From DASQPE01 sp041488455 (GTDB lineage Bacteria; Gemmatimonadota; Gemmatimonadetes; Gemmatimonadales; GWC2-71-9): DNA of 48,621 nucleotides. Each line of letters begins with the position of its first letter. Position 1 is the first letter of the stretch. The notes beneath the pieces were generated by a model. The model ran no database searches. It was not told the origin of the DNA and worked only from the letters and a program-made list of their open reading frames with translations. The DNA lies in assembly GCA_041488455.1 (NCBI GenBank), contig JBGPPG010000010.1, positions 1-48,621 of the forward strand. Reading direction: 5' to 3'. Shown here piece by piece: positions 22,840-33,261 of the stretch. The translations under genes were made by a program, and so were the position numbers.

Positions 22840-24917
22840 GCGCCCACCGCGAAGTGGCGGGCGATGCGCTGAAGGTGCGTGGCTACCGCTTCGAGCTCCC
22901 GGATGGCCCCCTCGAGGTCGGCCTGCCCCCGCGCCGCCTCGCCTGCCTGCTCGGCGAGCGTATCGGTCTGCACCCGCGTGCGGGCGGAGACCGCCGCGAC
23001 CTGCTCGATGCGTCCGGTAAGCTGCTCGAAGGCGGACTGCTGCGCCGCCGCGGCCTCGGCGATCTGCTGGGCCCGGGTGCCGGCCTCGACCGTCGCCTGG
23101 AGAATCGCTTCCAGCGCCTGCCCGGCCGCCGCGCTCAGCTCCTCGACGTCCGCCACGGTCTCCTGGCCCCGCGTCATCTCCCGCGCGACGCTCGCCACCT
23201 GCGCCCCGATCTCGGCCACCAGCGCGGAGCTCTCGCGCGTCACCTCGAGGGCCTGAACCGCGAGGGCGCGCACCTCGTCGGCCACGACCGCGAACCCGCG
23301 TCCCTCCCGGCCGGCCCGGGCGGCCTCGATCGCGGCGTTGAGCGCGATGAGGTTGGTGAGATCGGCGATCTCGCGGATGGTGCCGAGGAAGCCGGTGATT
23401 CGCTTGGTCACGCCGCCCAGCGCCGTCACCTGGGCCGAGCTGTCGCTCACGAACTGCTTGAGCTCCACCAGCCGTCCGACTGCCCCCGCGATCACCGCGC
23501 GGTTCCGGTCGGCGACCTCGGAGGCCCGCCTGCTCGCGTCGGCCGATTTCCGTCCGTCCGCGGCCATGTCGCGGGAGAGCCGGGCCAGCGCCGTCGTCGC
23601 TTCGAGACCCTGGGCCGCGGCCGCCGTCTGCTCCGCCATGCCGTCCCGCATCGCAAGCGAGGCCTCGGCTAGGGCGGCGGCCGTCGTTCGCAACGCCTCG
23701 GTCACGCGGGCGAGGCCGCTTACCTGCGCCCCGATCTGGTCCACGGTGCTCACCAGCGGGCGCCGCAGCTCGGCGATGTGGATCGCGGTGGCGACATGGG
23801 TCGTGATCGTCGCCATGGTGATGAGATCGCGACCGCCGTACGTCCGCCGCTTGTGATGCTCGAGCTCGATCGTCCCCAGGATCTCGTCGCCGAACCGGAT
23901 CGGAAACACCAGGAGGCTCCGCACGTCGGGCATGGGCTCCGCGATGCGCGGGTCGTTCGCGGTGTCGCCGACGAGCGCCGGCGAAGTCTCCGCGACCACC
24001 TGTCGACGGAGGGGCTCAACGGCGGGCGAGGGCTCGCCCCGGTTGGGACGACCAAAGGCGCCGCGGTAGGCGAGCACCGGCTCCGCACCCGTGACCCGAT
24101 AGATCCTGAAGTCGCCCCAGTCGAGCAGCCGGTGCGCCAGGCGCTCGATCTGGGCAAACGACTCGCCCAGCTGCGCGTTCCCCAACACCGTGCTCTCGAG
24201 CTGGTGCACCTTGTTCAGGTCCTCGGCCGCGATCGCCTCCTCCAGTATCCGCTTGGTCAGGAGACCGAGGCCGCCGAGCACGAGCAGCACCGCGAGCCAA
24301 CCCGTCGGCGCCAGCAGATGAAGCGCCGCCACCACGACGGCGGTGCCCAGCACCGTCAGCAGGTACGAGATGATCTCCCAGCGCAGGATCAGGATCTGCT
24401 CCGCCGGCTCGAGCTTGTCCCGCACGAGCAACGTGAAATAGAAGAGCGCGCGCGTCGTGAGGAAGTACACGCCGACCAGCGTGAACACCGCCGGCAGGAA
24501 ATCGAGCGAGAGCTCCGAGATGTGCGTCGCACGCAGCACGGCCAGGTAGAAGCCGTACGCGGCCAGCAGCGCGATGATCTCTCGGCCGGCGTTGATCCAT
24601 GCCGCACGCCACGGCTTGCGCACCCAGAGCACGTCGCCGAGCACGATCCCGGTCGCGAGGGCCGCCACGACCGAGGACGCGGGGAAGGTCATGGCCCCGA
24701 CCAGCGCCGGGATGCCGCTCTGCGTCAGGTAGGAATACTTGCTGAGCCGCACCGGACCGATCCGGAGCGCGATCACCATGACCGCGAGCGCCAGGGTCGG
24801 CAGCAGGAGCCCCGTCCAGCGGCGGTCGATCAGAAGCACGGCGGCGCCGAGAGTCACGCCGCCCACGAAGAGCGTCTGGGCGTACGCGGGGATCAGGCGC
24901 GAGACGCGGACGGTCAC
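22836..24917 (-). CDS. Multi-pass membrane protein with GAF and MCP signalling domains
   Basis: 693 residues from GTG 24917 (GTGA overlap with trpA); the longer frame to 25682 is a shadow of trpA. About six to seven hydrophobic helices cover residues 8-225. A GAF-like domain follows at about 250-385 (QIERLAHRLLDWGDFRIYRV, SLLVFPIRFGDEILGTIELE). A long MCP coiled coil (about 400-690) has the conserved tip ADLTNLIALNAAIEAARAG then GFAVVADEVRALA. No periplasmic sensor domain or HAMP is obvious, and no methylation-site or CheW gene is nearby. The tip normally contacts CheA/CheW, so it should join a chemosensory array or a non-motility Che pathway. Its place between trpA and folK is unusual; the signal could be cytoplasmic via GAF or sensed in the membrane. 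Confidence 0.85.
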   Translation of the reverse strand: MTVRVSRLIPAYAQTLFVGGVTLGAAVLLIDRRWTGLLLPTLALAVMVIALRIGPVRLSKYSYLTQSGIPALVGAMTFPASSVVAALATGIVLGDVLWVRKPWRAAWINAGREIIALLAAYGFYLAVLRATHISELSLDFLPAVFTLVGVYFLTTRALFYFTLLVRDKLEPAEQILILRWEIISYLLTVLGTAVVVAALHLLAPTGWLAVLLVLGGLGLLTKRILEEAIAAEDLNKVHQLESTVLGNAQLGESFAQIERLAHRLLDWGDFRIYRVTGAEPVLAYRGAFGRPNRGEPSPAVEPLRRQVVAETSPALVGDTANDPRIAEPMPDVRSLLVFPIRFGDEILGTIELEHHKRRTYGGRDLITMATITTHVATAIHIAELRRPLVSTVDQIGAQVSGLARVTEALRTTAAALAEASLAMRDGMAEQTAAAAQGLEATTALARLSRDMAADGRKSADASRRASEVADRNRAVIAGAVGRLVELKQFVSDSSAQVTALGGVTKRITGFLGTIREIADLTNLIALNAAIEAARAGREGRGFAVVADEVRALAVQALEVTRESSALVAEIGAQVASVAREMTRGQETVADVEELSAAAGQALEAILQATVEAGTRAQQIAEAAAAQQSAFEQLTGRIEQVAAVSARTRVQTDTLAEQAGEAARGQADLEGAIRELEAVATHLQRIARHFAVGA

Positions 24918-25708
24918 CGCGGAGCCCCCACCCCGTCCACCGCCTCGCGGAGCGACCGAAGGAAGGTCACGGCCGCGCCGACCCCGCCTCGCCGGAGCGC
25001 GTCTACCAGCGCGCTCCCCACAACCACGCCGTCTGCAAGCCCGGCCACCGTGCTCGCCTGTCCGGGCGTCGAGATCCCGAAGCCGACCGCGACCGGAAGC
25101 GGGGTTGCGGCCCGCACGCGCGCGATCGTGCCGGGGAGATCGGGCGCCAGCGCGCTGCTGGCCCCGGTGACCCCGAGCCGCGCCACGAGGTACACGAACC
25201 CGCCGGCGCCGGCCACCGCCTCTGTCAGGCGCTCCGGCCGAGTAGTGGGCGCGACCAGCCGGATCAAATCCAGCCGGCTCGCCTCGACGGCGCCCTCGAC
25301 CGCGGGGTCGCCGCCGGCCGGGAGATCCGTGAGGAGCAGCGCGGCCACGCCCAGCTTCTCTGCGTCCCGGAGGAAGCGCTCGAGACCGTAGCGGAGAATC
25401 GGGTTCAGGTAGCTGAACACGACGACCGGGCGCTCCAGCTCGGCGCGCGCGATCAGGTCGAGCGTGCCGGCGAGGGTCATCCCCTGCCGCAGGGCCTCGA
25501 AGGTGGAGCGCTGGATGGTGGGCCCGTCGGCGAGCGGGTCGCTGAAGGGGACCCCCACCTCGATGATGTCGGAGTCGACCGCGGCCGCCCGGAGCGCCGC
25601 GAGGCTGTCGGCGGCCGTGGGGTACCCGGCCGTGAGATACGGAATCAGCGCGGTTCTGCCCGCCGCGCGGAGCCGGCTCCACGCAGCGTCGAGCAGGGAT
25701 TCAGACAA
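24914..25708 (-). CDS. trpA: Tryptophan synthase alpha subunit
   Basis: About 264 residues. LIPYLTAGYPTAADSLAALR, IIEVGVPFSDPLADGPTIQR (catalytic Glu and Asp), VFSYLNPILRYGLERFL, LLLTDLPAGGD, FVYLVARLGVTGASSAL and VAVGFGISTPGQA are the TrpA blocks in order. Cleaves indole-3-glycerol phosphate to indole, which is passed to TrpB. A TTG at 25708 gives the usual N-terminus and overlaps the HD gene end by 8 bp; an ATG at 25732 would add eight residues. trpA is split from trpB by two signalling-type genes. Confidence 0.94.
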   Translation of the reverse strand: MSESLLDAAWSRLRAAGRTALIPYLTAGYPTAADSLAALRAAAVDSDIIEVGVPFSDPLADGPTIQRSTFEALRQGMTLAGTLDLIARAELERPVVVFSYLNPILRYGLERFLRDAEKLGVAALLLTDLPAGGDPAVEGAVEASRLDLIRLVAPTTRPERLTEAVAGAGGFVYLVARLGVTGASSALAPDLPGTIARVRAATPLPVAVGFGISTPGQASTVAGLADGVVVGSALVDALRRGGVGAAVTFLRSLREAVDGVGAPR

Positions 25709-27176
25709 AGTAATCGCCGACCGTGAGGCCATAGCGGGTCGGGTTGGTGACCTTCACGATGGAGCGGAGATAGCCGCCCCCTGCATCCCGCTCGGCAAGG
25801 TTGACGAGCGTGCCCGGCGGCGGAATCGAGCTGCCGTCGGGCCCGATGACGAGCCGCACCATCGGCCGGTTGAGCAGCGCCGCATCGGGGTTCGGCGCGG
25901 CCACGATGCCCACCTCGAAGGTGTCGAGGATGACACACGTGCCCACAGGGTAGATGCCGATCAGGTTGATGAGCGCCTTGACCAGCACCGGGTCGTAGCC
26001 GCGCTTCGGGTTTTCCCACATCTCCCGCAGCACTTGGTCCGGCTCGATGGGCACGGTCTGGTAGGCGCGGCGGGTGGTCGCCGCGTCGAAGCCGTCCGCC
26101 ACTGCCACGATCCGGGAGAAGATGGCGAGCGAGCGCGGGCGGACGTTCCGCGGATACCCCGTGAGGTCCTGCTTCATGTGGTGCTCATAGGCGACGAGGA
26201 TGGAGCGATAGGGAATCTCGTCGTATCCCCGCAGCCCGAACAGCGTGAGCGCTCCCTGCCAGGGATGCCCCTGCATCACCTTCCACTCGCCATCGTCGAG
26301 GCCGCTCGTCTTGTTCAGGATGCCGATCGGCACCCGGGCCTTCCCCACGTCGTGCAGCAGCGCCGTCATGCCGAGGTCGTAGAGCTGGAGCTTGGAAAAG
26401 CCCAGCTTCTTGCCCAGCGCCACCGCGAAGATGCACACATTCACCGAGTGGGTGAACGTGTACTCGTCGTAGTCGCGGATGGTGGTCAGGCCGACGAGCG
26501 AGGTCTCGTTGTTGAGCACCTGGTCCACGATCATCTGGACCGCGCGCTTCACCCGCTTCACGCTGGTCGCCCGGCCGAGGCGGATGCCGGTGATGACCTC
26601 CTTGGTGACGGCGACGCCCTGGCTGTAGGTGCGCTTCGCGATCTCCCGTGCTTCCTCCGACTCGCGCAGCCCTTCCTGCTGCGGCAACGCGTGCTCGAGA
26701 TCGAGGTGCTCTACGCCCCCCTCCGTCATCCGGCGCTTGAGCTCGCTGAGCAGATCGTCGCTCGTCGCCCGCTCGGAGAGGCTCAGCAGCAGGCTCAGGA
26801 AGATCTGCCATTCACGCCGGTTGGCCCCGGTGTGGATCCGGAGCGTCCCGATCTCGAACGCCCGGAAGGTCGTGAGGATGTGACTGAACGAGGCGTAGTT
26901 GTCGAGCTCGAGCCGGAGGCGGGTGGAGTTGACGAAGATGAAGTCGCCCGCGAGGCGCACCTCGATGTCGCCCTCCGCCTGGCTCAGCTTCTCGGCGGAG
27001 GCCTCGAGATCATAGAGCGTCTTCTGGACCGTCGCGTTCTCGACCGGGTAGAGCTTGAGGCTTCGGAGCGCCGCGTACAGCTCGAGCAGCAGGCCGCGCC
27101 CGGCATGGCGGAGACGCGCGTCCTGGGCGGCCGCTCCGTCGGGCGGTCCCCGGGTCGCGTCCTGGGGCTGGGTCAC
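25701..27176 (-). CDS. HD-GYP-like protein with altered GYP motif
   Basis: 491 residues, no membrane helix. The N-terminal region (about 30-140) has LYPVENATVQKTLYDL, GDIEVRLAGDFIFVNSTRLR and EIGTLRIHTGANRREWQIFL, and resembles the same region of the HEAT protein encoded just upstream. The HD domain (about 215-385) shows TFTHSVNVCIFAVAL, ALLHDVGKARVPIGILNK, GHPWQGALTL and VAYEHHMKQDLTGYPR. The last motif is HHExxDGxGYP in active c-di-GMP phosphodiesterases; here Glu is Met and Gly is Leu, so one metal ligand is lost. A C-terminal region (about 400-491) is beta-rich. It may be a degenerate phosphodiesterase or a sensor. GTG start at 27176 overlaps the HEAT gene stop. Confidence 0.82.
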   Translation of the reverse strand: MTQPQDATRGPPDGAAAQDARLRHAGRGLLLELYAALRSLKLYPVENATVQKTLYDLEASAEKLSQAEGDIEVRLAGDFIFVNSTRLRLELDNYASFSHILTTFRAFEIGTLRIHTGANRREWQIFLSLLLSLSERATSDDLLSELKRRMTEGGVEHLDLEHALPQQEGLRESEEAREIAKRTYSQGVAVTKEVITGIRLGRATSVKRVKRAVQMIVDQVLNNETSLVGLTTIRDYDEYTFTHSVNVCIFAVALGKKLGFSKLQLYDLGMTALLHDVGKARVPIGILNKTSGLDDGEWKVMQGHPWQGALTLFGLRGYDEIPYRSILVAYEHHMKQDLTGYPRNVRPRSLAIFSRIVAVADGFDAATTRRAYQTVPIEPDQVLREMWENPKRGYDPVLVKALINLIGIYPVGTCVILDTFEVGIVAAPNPDAALLNRPMVRLVIGPDGSSIPPPGTLVNLAERDAGGGYLRSIVKVTNPTRYGLTVGDYFV

Positions 27177-28860
27177 GCCGCCGACTCGCGCAGCGCGCGG
27201 TTGACGGCGTTCCGGACCACGAGGTCCTTATCGTCGGCGGCCTGATTGAGCACATCCCGAGCCTCCGGTGTCCGGATCTTGCCGATGGCGATGGCCGCGC
27301 AGGCCCGGGTGTCGGAGGACTGCTTCAGCTTGAGCAGGCCCCGAGGCAGCAGGATCGCGCTCAGCGTGCGGAGCGCCGGGGGACCGGCGATCGCCCCGTA
27401 GGCCTCGAAGAACGCCATCTTCTCGGTCAGATCCAGCTCCTTCACGGCCTTGCCCATCACCACCGCCTCGACCCGCCGGAGCGCGCCCTTGTAGCCGCGC
27501 GCTCCCACCACCCGCACGGCGGCCAGCCGTACCGCCCGGTCGTCGTCTTCGATAGCGCGGTCGATATGCGTGAGCGCACCGGGCGTGCCGATCTTCTCCA
27601 GCGCCTGCACGGTCGCGAGCCGCACGGCGGAATCGGCATGGGAGACGAGCTCGCCCAGTCCCGGCACCGCCTGCTGGAGCGTGAGCCGACCGCAGAGCGC
27701 CACCACCGCCGGCAGGGAGTCGCCCGGCGGCTCCCGGAGCAGCCGCATCGCCTCGGTCGGATGAGCCGTCGCGAGCCGGTCCACCGTCGCCTCGAGGAGC
27801 CCGCGCACCGACGCATTCGCGAGGCGGGGCAACGCGTCGATCAGCGGCCCCAGGGCGCTCGGACGGAGCTCGCGGAGCACCTCGGTCACGTCCTCGTCCG
27901 CGGCCAGCGCCGCGGATTCGTCGAGCGATTGCACCAGCTGGGTCACGATGGACGGCTGGCTCAGCCGGATCTCGAAGTCGCGCAGCCGCTGGCGTTGCTG
28001 CTCGGTGAGGTCCTTGACGCGCGACGCGACAAGACGACTCTCCCGCATCACCGCGGCGACGGTCCGGAATTCACCCTTGTTGAGCAGGTTGGGAAAGAGC
28101 ATCTCCAGGATGCCGATGATCTCGAGGCGTACCGGGGCCTCGGCCTGGAGCTCCATCAGATCGAACAGCCCATTCAGCGCGGCTTGCCGGGCGTCGCGCG
28201 TGTACTCCTCCTCCACCTGCTGCGCGACGTAGTTGATCTCCGCTTCTTCGAGGAAGTAGAGCGTGGAGTCGAAGTCCTCGATGTCCACGATGCCCTTGGG
28301 ACGTGGCGGCGCTTCCTCCTGTACCTGTCCGCGACGCTCTTCCGCGGTCGTCGCGGTCTCCGCCCCGCCACCGATCACCTCCAGCGACCCCTCCAGCAGG
28401 CTGCCCTCGCCGAAGAAGTCGATGAAGTGGTAATGGATCAGCTGGAAGTCCCGCTCCCACAGCAGCGTCATGAGGTCGTCGCCCGCCTCGGATGGCAGAA
28501 AGCGGACCCGGTTCAGCAGCTCGAGGAAGTCGACCAGCTCCTGCTCCTCTGCGCCCTTGCGGATGGTGAGGACGCGCATGCCGTCCTTGTACAGCATCCA
28601 CGCGAGGGAGTCGGCCTTGTTGATTTGACTGTAGACGACCTCCTCCTCCCACCGCAGCTCGGTCTCGCCGACCGCGAGCACCAGCTCGTCCACCGCGTTC
28701 CAGATGGGCGCCATCGCCGCTCTGACGTTCAGCACGGCGCGCTGGTGGACCGGATTGTTGGGCAGGTACATCTGGAACGCACGGAGGGCCTTCACCATGG
28801 TCTGGAAGAGCTCCGCGACCTGGCTGGGGAGAAGCAGCGCGGGCGACGGCGCGCCTGCGG

Positions 28861-28864
<4 letters not shown>
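27173..28864 (-). CDS. HEAT-repeat protein of unknown function
   Basis: 563 residues, no signal peptide. The N-terminal ~130 residues (MYLPNNPVHQRAV, VGETELRWEEEVVYS, LTIRKGAEEQELVDFLELL) resemble the N-terminus of the downstream HD protein. A charged linker (about 165-210) follows. The rest, from about 230, is alpha-helical HEAT/armadillo-like repeats, clearest at about 405-450: PGLGELVSHADSAVRLATVQ, then TPGALTHIDRAIEDDDRAVR. Such repeats usually bind other proteins. With the HD protein it likely forms a functional pair, which is inference from the shared domain and GTGA coupling. Start ATG 28864 overlaps trpB by ATGA. Confidence 0.8.
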
Positions 28865-30040
<1,176 letters not shown>

Positions 30041-30063
<23 letters not shown>

Positions 30064-30682
30064 GGACAGCCTCCAGGAATCGAGCCAGCTTCTGCGAGTC
30101 CTTGATGCCGGGCAGGATCTCCACTCCTGAACTTACATCCACGACCTCCGGCCTCACGAGCCCTACCGCGTCCGCGACCGTCTCCGCGCGGAGCCCGCCC
30201 GCGAGCACCATGCGGCCGCTCAGGCAATTCCGGGCCTGTGCTGCGAGCGCCAGCGGAAGAGCGACGCCCGCTCCGCCGTCCGCGCACGACACGCGGGGCT
30301 CGACCAGGACCGCGTCGGCCGCGCCCTCGACCGCCGCCAGCGTGTCCAGATCCGAGGCTCCCTCGAGGCGCACGACCCGCCAGACGAGCAGGCCTTCGCG
30401 GCGGAGGCGGGCGGCGTCCTCAGTCGAGTAGGGTCCATGGAGCTGTGCGCCGCGGAGCCCGGCGGCCTCGCGGACCCGAAGGATTTCGTCGACCGTCTGC
30501 TGCCCGAAGACGCCGAACACCGCGCGGCCGGCCCCCGCCGCCACGATCGCGGCGGCCTGTGCGGCGCTCACGACCCGCGGACCGCTCGCGAAGACGACGC
30601 CGAGATAGTCTGCTCCGCCGGCAACCGCCGCCTCGGCGTCCGCGGGACGCGTGAGTCCACAGACCTTCACCTCAACGGCCAC
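30041..30682 (-). CDS. trpF: Phosphoribosylanthranilate isomerase
   Basis: About 213 residues. VEVKVCGLTRPADAEAAVAG carries the catalytic Cys, YLGVVFASGPRVVS, GAQLHGPYS, VLVEPRVSCADGGAGVALPL (Asp region) and LAGGLRAETVADAVGLVRPE follow. Isomerises PRA to CdRP. GTG 30682 overlaps trpC by 11 bp; a second GTG at 30670 is one base past the trpC stop and would also give a normal N-terminus. Order trpC-trpF-trpB with trpA two genes later. Confidence 0.93.
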
Positions 30683-31460
30683 GGCGGCGCACTCCAGCAA
30701 AGGCTGCGACCTGCGTGGCGGGATCCGCGGCGGCGGAGAGCGCGGTGCCTATCAGCACGCCGTCCGCCCCGGCCGTTGCGGCACGCTCCACCTCCGCCGC
30801 CGTCGCCATCCCACTCTCGGCGACAGCCACCCGGTCCGCGGGCACGGATGCCAGCAGCGACCACGCGGCGGCCACATCGATGCGGAAGGTGTCGAGGTCG
30901 CGGCTGTTGACGCCGACGATGTGAGCGCCGGCGCTGAGCGCCGTCTCGAGCTCGGGAGCCGTGTGCACCTCCACCAGGGCGTCCAGACCCGCGTCCCCCG
31001 TGAAGCGAAGCAGTGCTCGCAACCGCTCGCCGCTGAGCGCCCGCACGATGAGCAGCACCGCGGCCGCGCCGGCTGCCCGGGCCTCGAGGATCTGAGTCTC
31101 TTCGAGGATGAAGTCCTTCCGGAGTACGGGTACCGTCACGCGCTCGACCACGGCCCGGAGATCGCCGATAGAGCCGCCGAAGAACGGACCATCGGTGAGT
31201 ACGGAGACCGCCGCTGCCCCGTTCCGCGCGTAGCGCTCGGCCCGGTCGGCGGGGTCGAGGTCCTCGCGGATCGCGCCGGCCGACGGCGACCGCCGCTTGA
31301 CCTCCGCGACCAGCGCGACGCGGTCGGACACAAAGGCCCCGCGGAACGACGGGGGAGGCGGGGCCCCGGCAGCCGCGCGCTCGAGCTCCGCCGTCCGGGC
31401 GCGCAGCGCGGCCAGGCCGGCCCGCGTCGTCTCGAGAATCTGGGTGAGGGTGGTCGCCAC
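30672..31460 (-). CDS. trpC: Indole-3-glycerol phosphate synthase
   Basis: 262 residues from GTG 31460, with GAAGGG upstream; the N-terminus VATTLTQILETTRAGLAALR is normal for the family. The frame is open to 31547, which would run through the lexA promoter and into lexA, so that start is rejected. VALVAEVKRRSPSAGAIRED, SVLTDGPFFGGS, PVLRKDFILEETQILEA, VEVHTAPELE, VGVNSRDLDTF and AESGMATAAEVERA are in order. First gene of the superoperon; divergent from lexA with 76 bp between. Confidence 0.96.
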   Translation of the reverse strand: MATTLTQILETTRAGLAALRARTAELERAAAGAPPPPSFRGAFVSDRVALVAEVKRRSPSAGAIREDLDPADRAERYARNGAAAVSVLTDGPFFGGSIGDLRAVVERVTVPVLRKDFILEETQILEARAAGAAAVLLIVRALSGERLRALLRFTGDAGLDALVEVHTAPELETALSAGAHIVGVNSRDLDTFRIDVAAAWSLLASVPADRVAVAESGMATAAEVERAATAGADGVLIGTALSAAADPATQVAAFAGVRRRGR

Positions 31461-31536
31461 CTTGCCCTTCGGCCACTCTTCGGGTAATGTTATTCGGGCT
31501 CTATTCGGTCGCACCAGTGCACGCGGGAGACGCGGC
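31461..31536. promoter_or_regulatory. trpC/lexA divergent intergenic region with repeated TTCGG
   Basis: 76 bp. TTCGG occurs at 31479, 31493 and 31504; the last two belong to direct repeats of TATTCGG (31491-31497 and 31502-31508) spaced 11 bp, one helical turn. GCACCAGTGC (31511-31520) is a short inverted repeat. On the minus strand TAACAT is a possible -10 for trpC; on the plus strand TAATGT could serve lexA. LexA operators of this lineage are not known to me, so autoregulation through these repeats is a guess. GGAG lies nine bases before the lexA ATG. Confidence 0.4.
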
Positions 31537-32145
31537 ATGCCGCTCACCAGACGCCAGAGTGAGATCCTCTCTTATCTCCAGAGTCACATTCAGGAGCGCG
31601 GGTACGCACCCAGCTTCGAGGAGATCGCCGAGAAGTTCGGTTTCCAGTCGCTCGCCACGGTTCACGAGCACCTCACCAACCTGGAGCGCAAGGGGTACAT
31701 CCGCCGGTCCTACAACGAAAGCCGCGCCATCGAAGTCCTGCCGCCCCGCGGCACGGCAGTCGCCACCGAGATTCCCCTGCTGGGCAAAGTGGCCGCGGGC
31801 ACGCCGATCGAAGCCCTGATGCAGCAGGAGTCGCTCGCCGTGCCCGACACCATGCTTCCCCGCCGCGGTCCCAACTATGCCCTCAAGGTCTCGGGCAATT
31901 CGATGATCGACGAGCACATCGTCGACGGCGACTTCGTCGTGGTGCACGGCAAGCAGACCGCGGAGAACGGAGAGATGGTCATCGCCCTCGTCAACGGATC
32001 CGAAGCCACGGTCAAGAAGTTCTACCGCGAGGCCGGTGGCTGGATCCGGCTTCAGCCTGCCAACGCCACCATGCAGCCCATGCGTTTCCAGGAGCGCGAC
32101 GTCCTCATTCAGGGCGTCGTCGTCGGAATCATCCGGAAGTACTGA
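31537..32145 (+). CDS. lexA: LexA repressor
   Basis: 202 residues from ATG 31537. The winged helix (1-66) has PLTRRQSEILSYLQSHIQER, YAPSFEEIAEKFGF and TVHEHLTNLERKGYI. The cleavage site is Ala87-Gly88 in GKVAAGTPIEA, catalytic Ser122 in VSGNSMIDEHI and Lys160 in GSEATVKKFYR. Represses SOS genes and self-cleaves with RecA. The frame extends far upstream (to 31297) antisense to trpC and is not used. It lies between trpD and trpC on the opposite strand, its 3' end overlapping that of trpD by 17 bp. Confidence 0.96.
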   Translation: MPLTRRQSEILSYLQSHIQERGYAPSFEEIAEKFGFQSLATVHEHLTNLERKGYIRRSYNESRAIEVLPPRGTAVATEIPLLGKVAAGTPIEALMQQESLAVPDTMLPRRGPNYALKVSGNSMIDEHIVDGDFVVVHGKQTAENGEMVIALVNGSEATVKKFYREAGGWIRLQPANATMQPMRFQERDVLIQGVVVGIIRKY

Positions 32146-33190
32146 CGGCCGGCGCCGCCGCCCTGAGCCGGTCGAGCACCGCCGCCCCCGCCCCGCTCTC
32201 CAGCGCCTGCCGCGCCCGCCCCACGGCATCGGCAAAGGACCACCCGGCGCCCGAAACATAGAGCGCCGCGGCGGCGTTCAGCACGACCGCCGCGTGCTCG
32301 GCCCCGCCCTCTCCGTTTCTGAGAAGCCGCTCGACGCGCATCGCGTTCTCGGCGGGTGCGCCGCCCTGGAGATCATCGAGGCCGTCCGCATGGAGCGAGG
32401 CCGCGGCGGGATCCAGCGTCCACTCGCTCAGCCGGCCGTCGCGGATTTCCCAGATCGCCGTGTCGCCTACCGGACTGATCTCGTCCATCCCGATCACACC
32501 GTGAACCACCAGCGCGTGCACTGCGCCCAGCCGCCGGAGCGCATCGGCGACGTGGGGCCCGCGCAGCGGATCGGCCACGCCCACGACTTGGCGCCGCACG
32601 CCGGCCGGATTTGCCAGGGGACCCAGCAGGTTCATGATGGTGGGCACGCCGAGCTCCCGGCGGGTGGGAGCTACGTGCCGCATTGCCGGGTGGTAGTTGG
32701 GTGCGAACAGGAACACGAGGCCCGCGGCCTCGAGAACCGCCGGCACCCGGTCGGGAGGGACCGCGATGTCAACGCCCAGCGCCTCGAGCAGATCCGCGGA
32801 GCCCGACCGCGTGGTGTAGCTGCGATTGCCGTGCTTTGCGACCGGGACGCCTGCTCCGGCGACCACGAATGCCGCGGCGGTCGAGATGTTGAGGGTGGCG
32901 ACGGTGCCCCCTCCCGTGCCGCACGTGTCCACCAGGCGGTCCGGATCCGCGATCGGTACCGGCACCATCGCGGCGCGGAGCGCTTCTGCCGCACCGGCGA
33001 TCTCCTCGGAAGACTCCCCTTTGGCGCGGAGCCCCATCAGCAGGGCGGCGATCTGGCCCGGCGCCGCTTCGCCCCGCATGACCACGCCGAAAGCCGCCGC
33101 AGTCTCGGCGGCGGAGAGCGAGGTTCCCTCCGCCAGCCGGCGCAGGGCCTCAGCCAGGTCTGTGGAGTCGGAGACGGTGGCTTGGGTCAC
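32129..33190 (-). CDS. trpD: Anthranilate phosphoribosyltransferase
   Basis: 353 residues from GTG 33190. AALLMGLRAKGESSEEIAGA, LVDTCGTGGGTVATLNISTA (PRPP loop), VPVAKHGNRSYTTRSGSADL, LFAPNYHPAMRHVAPTRREL and TIMNLLGPLANPAGVRRQV are the family blocks. Transfers phosphoribose to anthranilate. A TTG at 33220 is also open, but it falls within a few bases of the predicted transcription start. trpE and trpG are not in the window. Separated from trpC by lexA on the opposite strand. Confidence 0.95.
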   Translation of the reverse strand: MTQATVSDSTDLAEALRRLAEGTSLSAAETAAAFGVVMRGEAAPGQIAALLMGLRAKGESSEEIAGAAEALRAAMVPVPIADPDRLVDTCGTGGGTVATLNISTAAAFVVAGAGVPVAKHGNRSYTTRSGSADLLEALGVDIAVPPDRVPAVLEAAGLVFLFAPNYHPAMRHVAPTRRELGVPTIMNLLGPLANPAGVRRQVVGVADPLRGPHVADALRRLGAVHALVVHGVIGMDEISPVGDTAIWEIRDGRLSEWTLDPAAASLHADGLDDLQGGAPAENAMRVERLLRNGEGGAEHAAVVLNAAAALYVSGAGWSFADAVGRARQALESGAGAAVLDRLRAAAPAVSTSG

Positions 33191-33231
33191 CAGGAATTCG
33201 GGGTCGGAGGGTGGCGGCAAAGCCCCAAGAA

Positions 33232-33261
33232 ATGGTACCCGGCAAGGTGGCCTTTTGTCAA
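33232..33261 (-). promoter_or_regulatory. Predicted strong promoter for trpD
   Basis: Minus strand TTGACA (33261-33256), 18-bp spacer, TACCAT (33237-33232). The transcript would begin near 33225, about 35 bases before the GTG at 33190. This is one of the best sigma70 matches in the window. Confidence 0.65.

Noticed and set aside
24918..25682. N-terminal extension making a 948-residue MCP protein
   Set aside because: The extra part is an off-frame reading of trpA, low-complexity Arg/Gly; GTG 24917 in the GTGA overlap is the natural start.
31297..31536. Long N-terminal extension of LexA
   Set aside because: Lies antisense to trpC and across the promoter; LexA homology begins at MPLTRRQ with a GGAG site before it.
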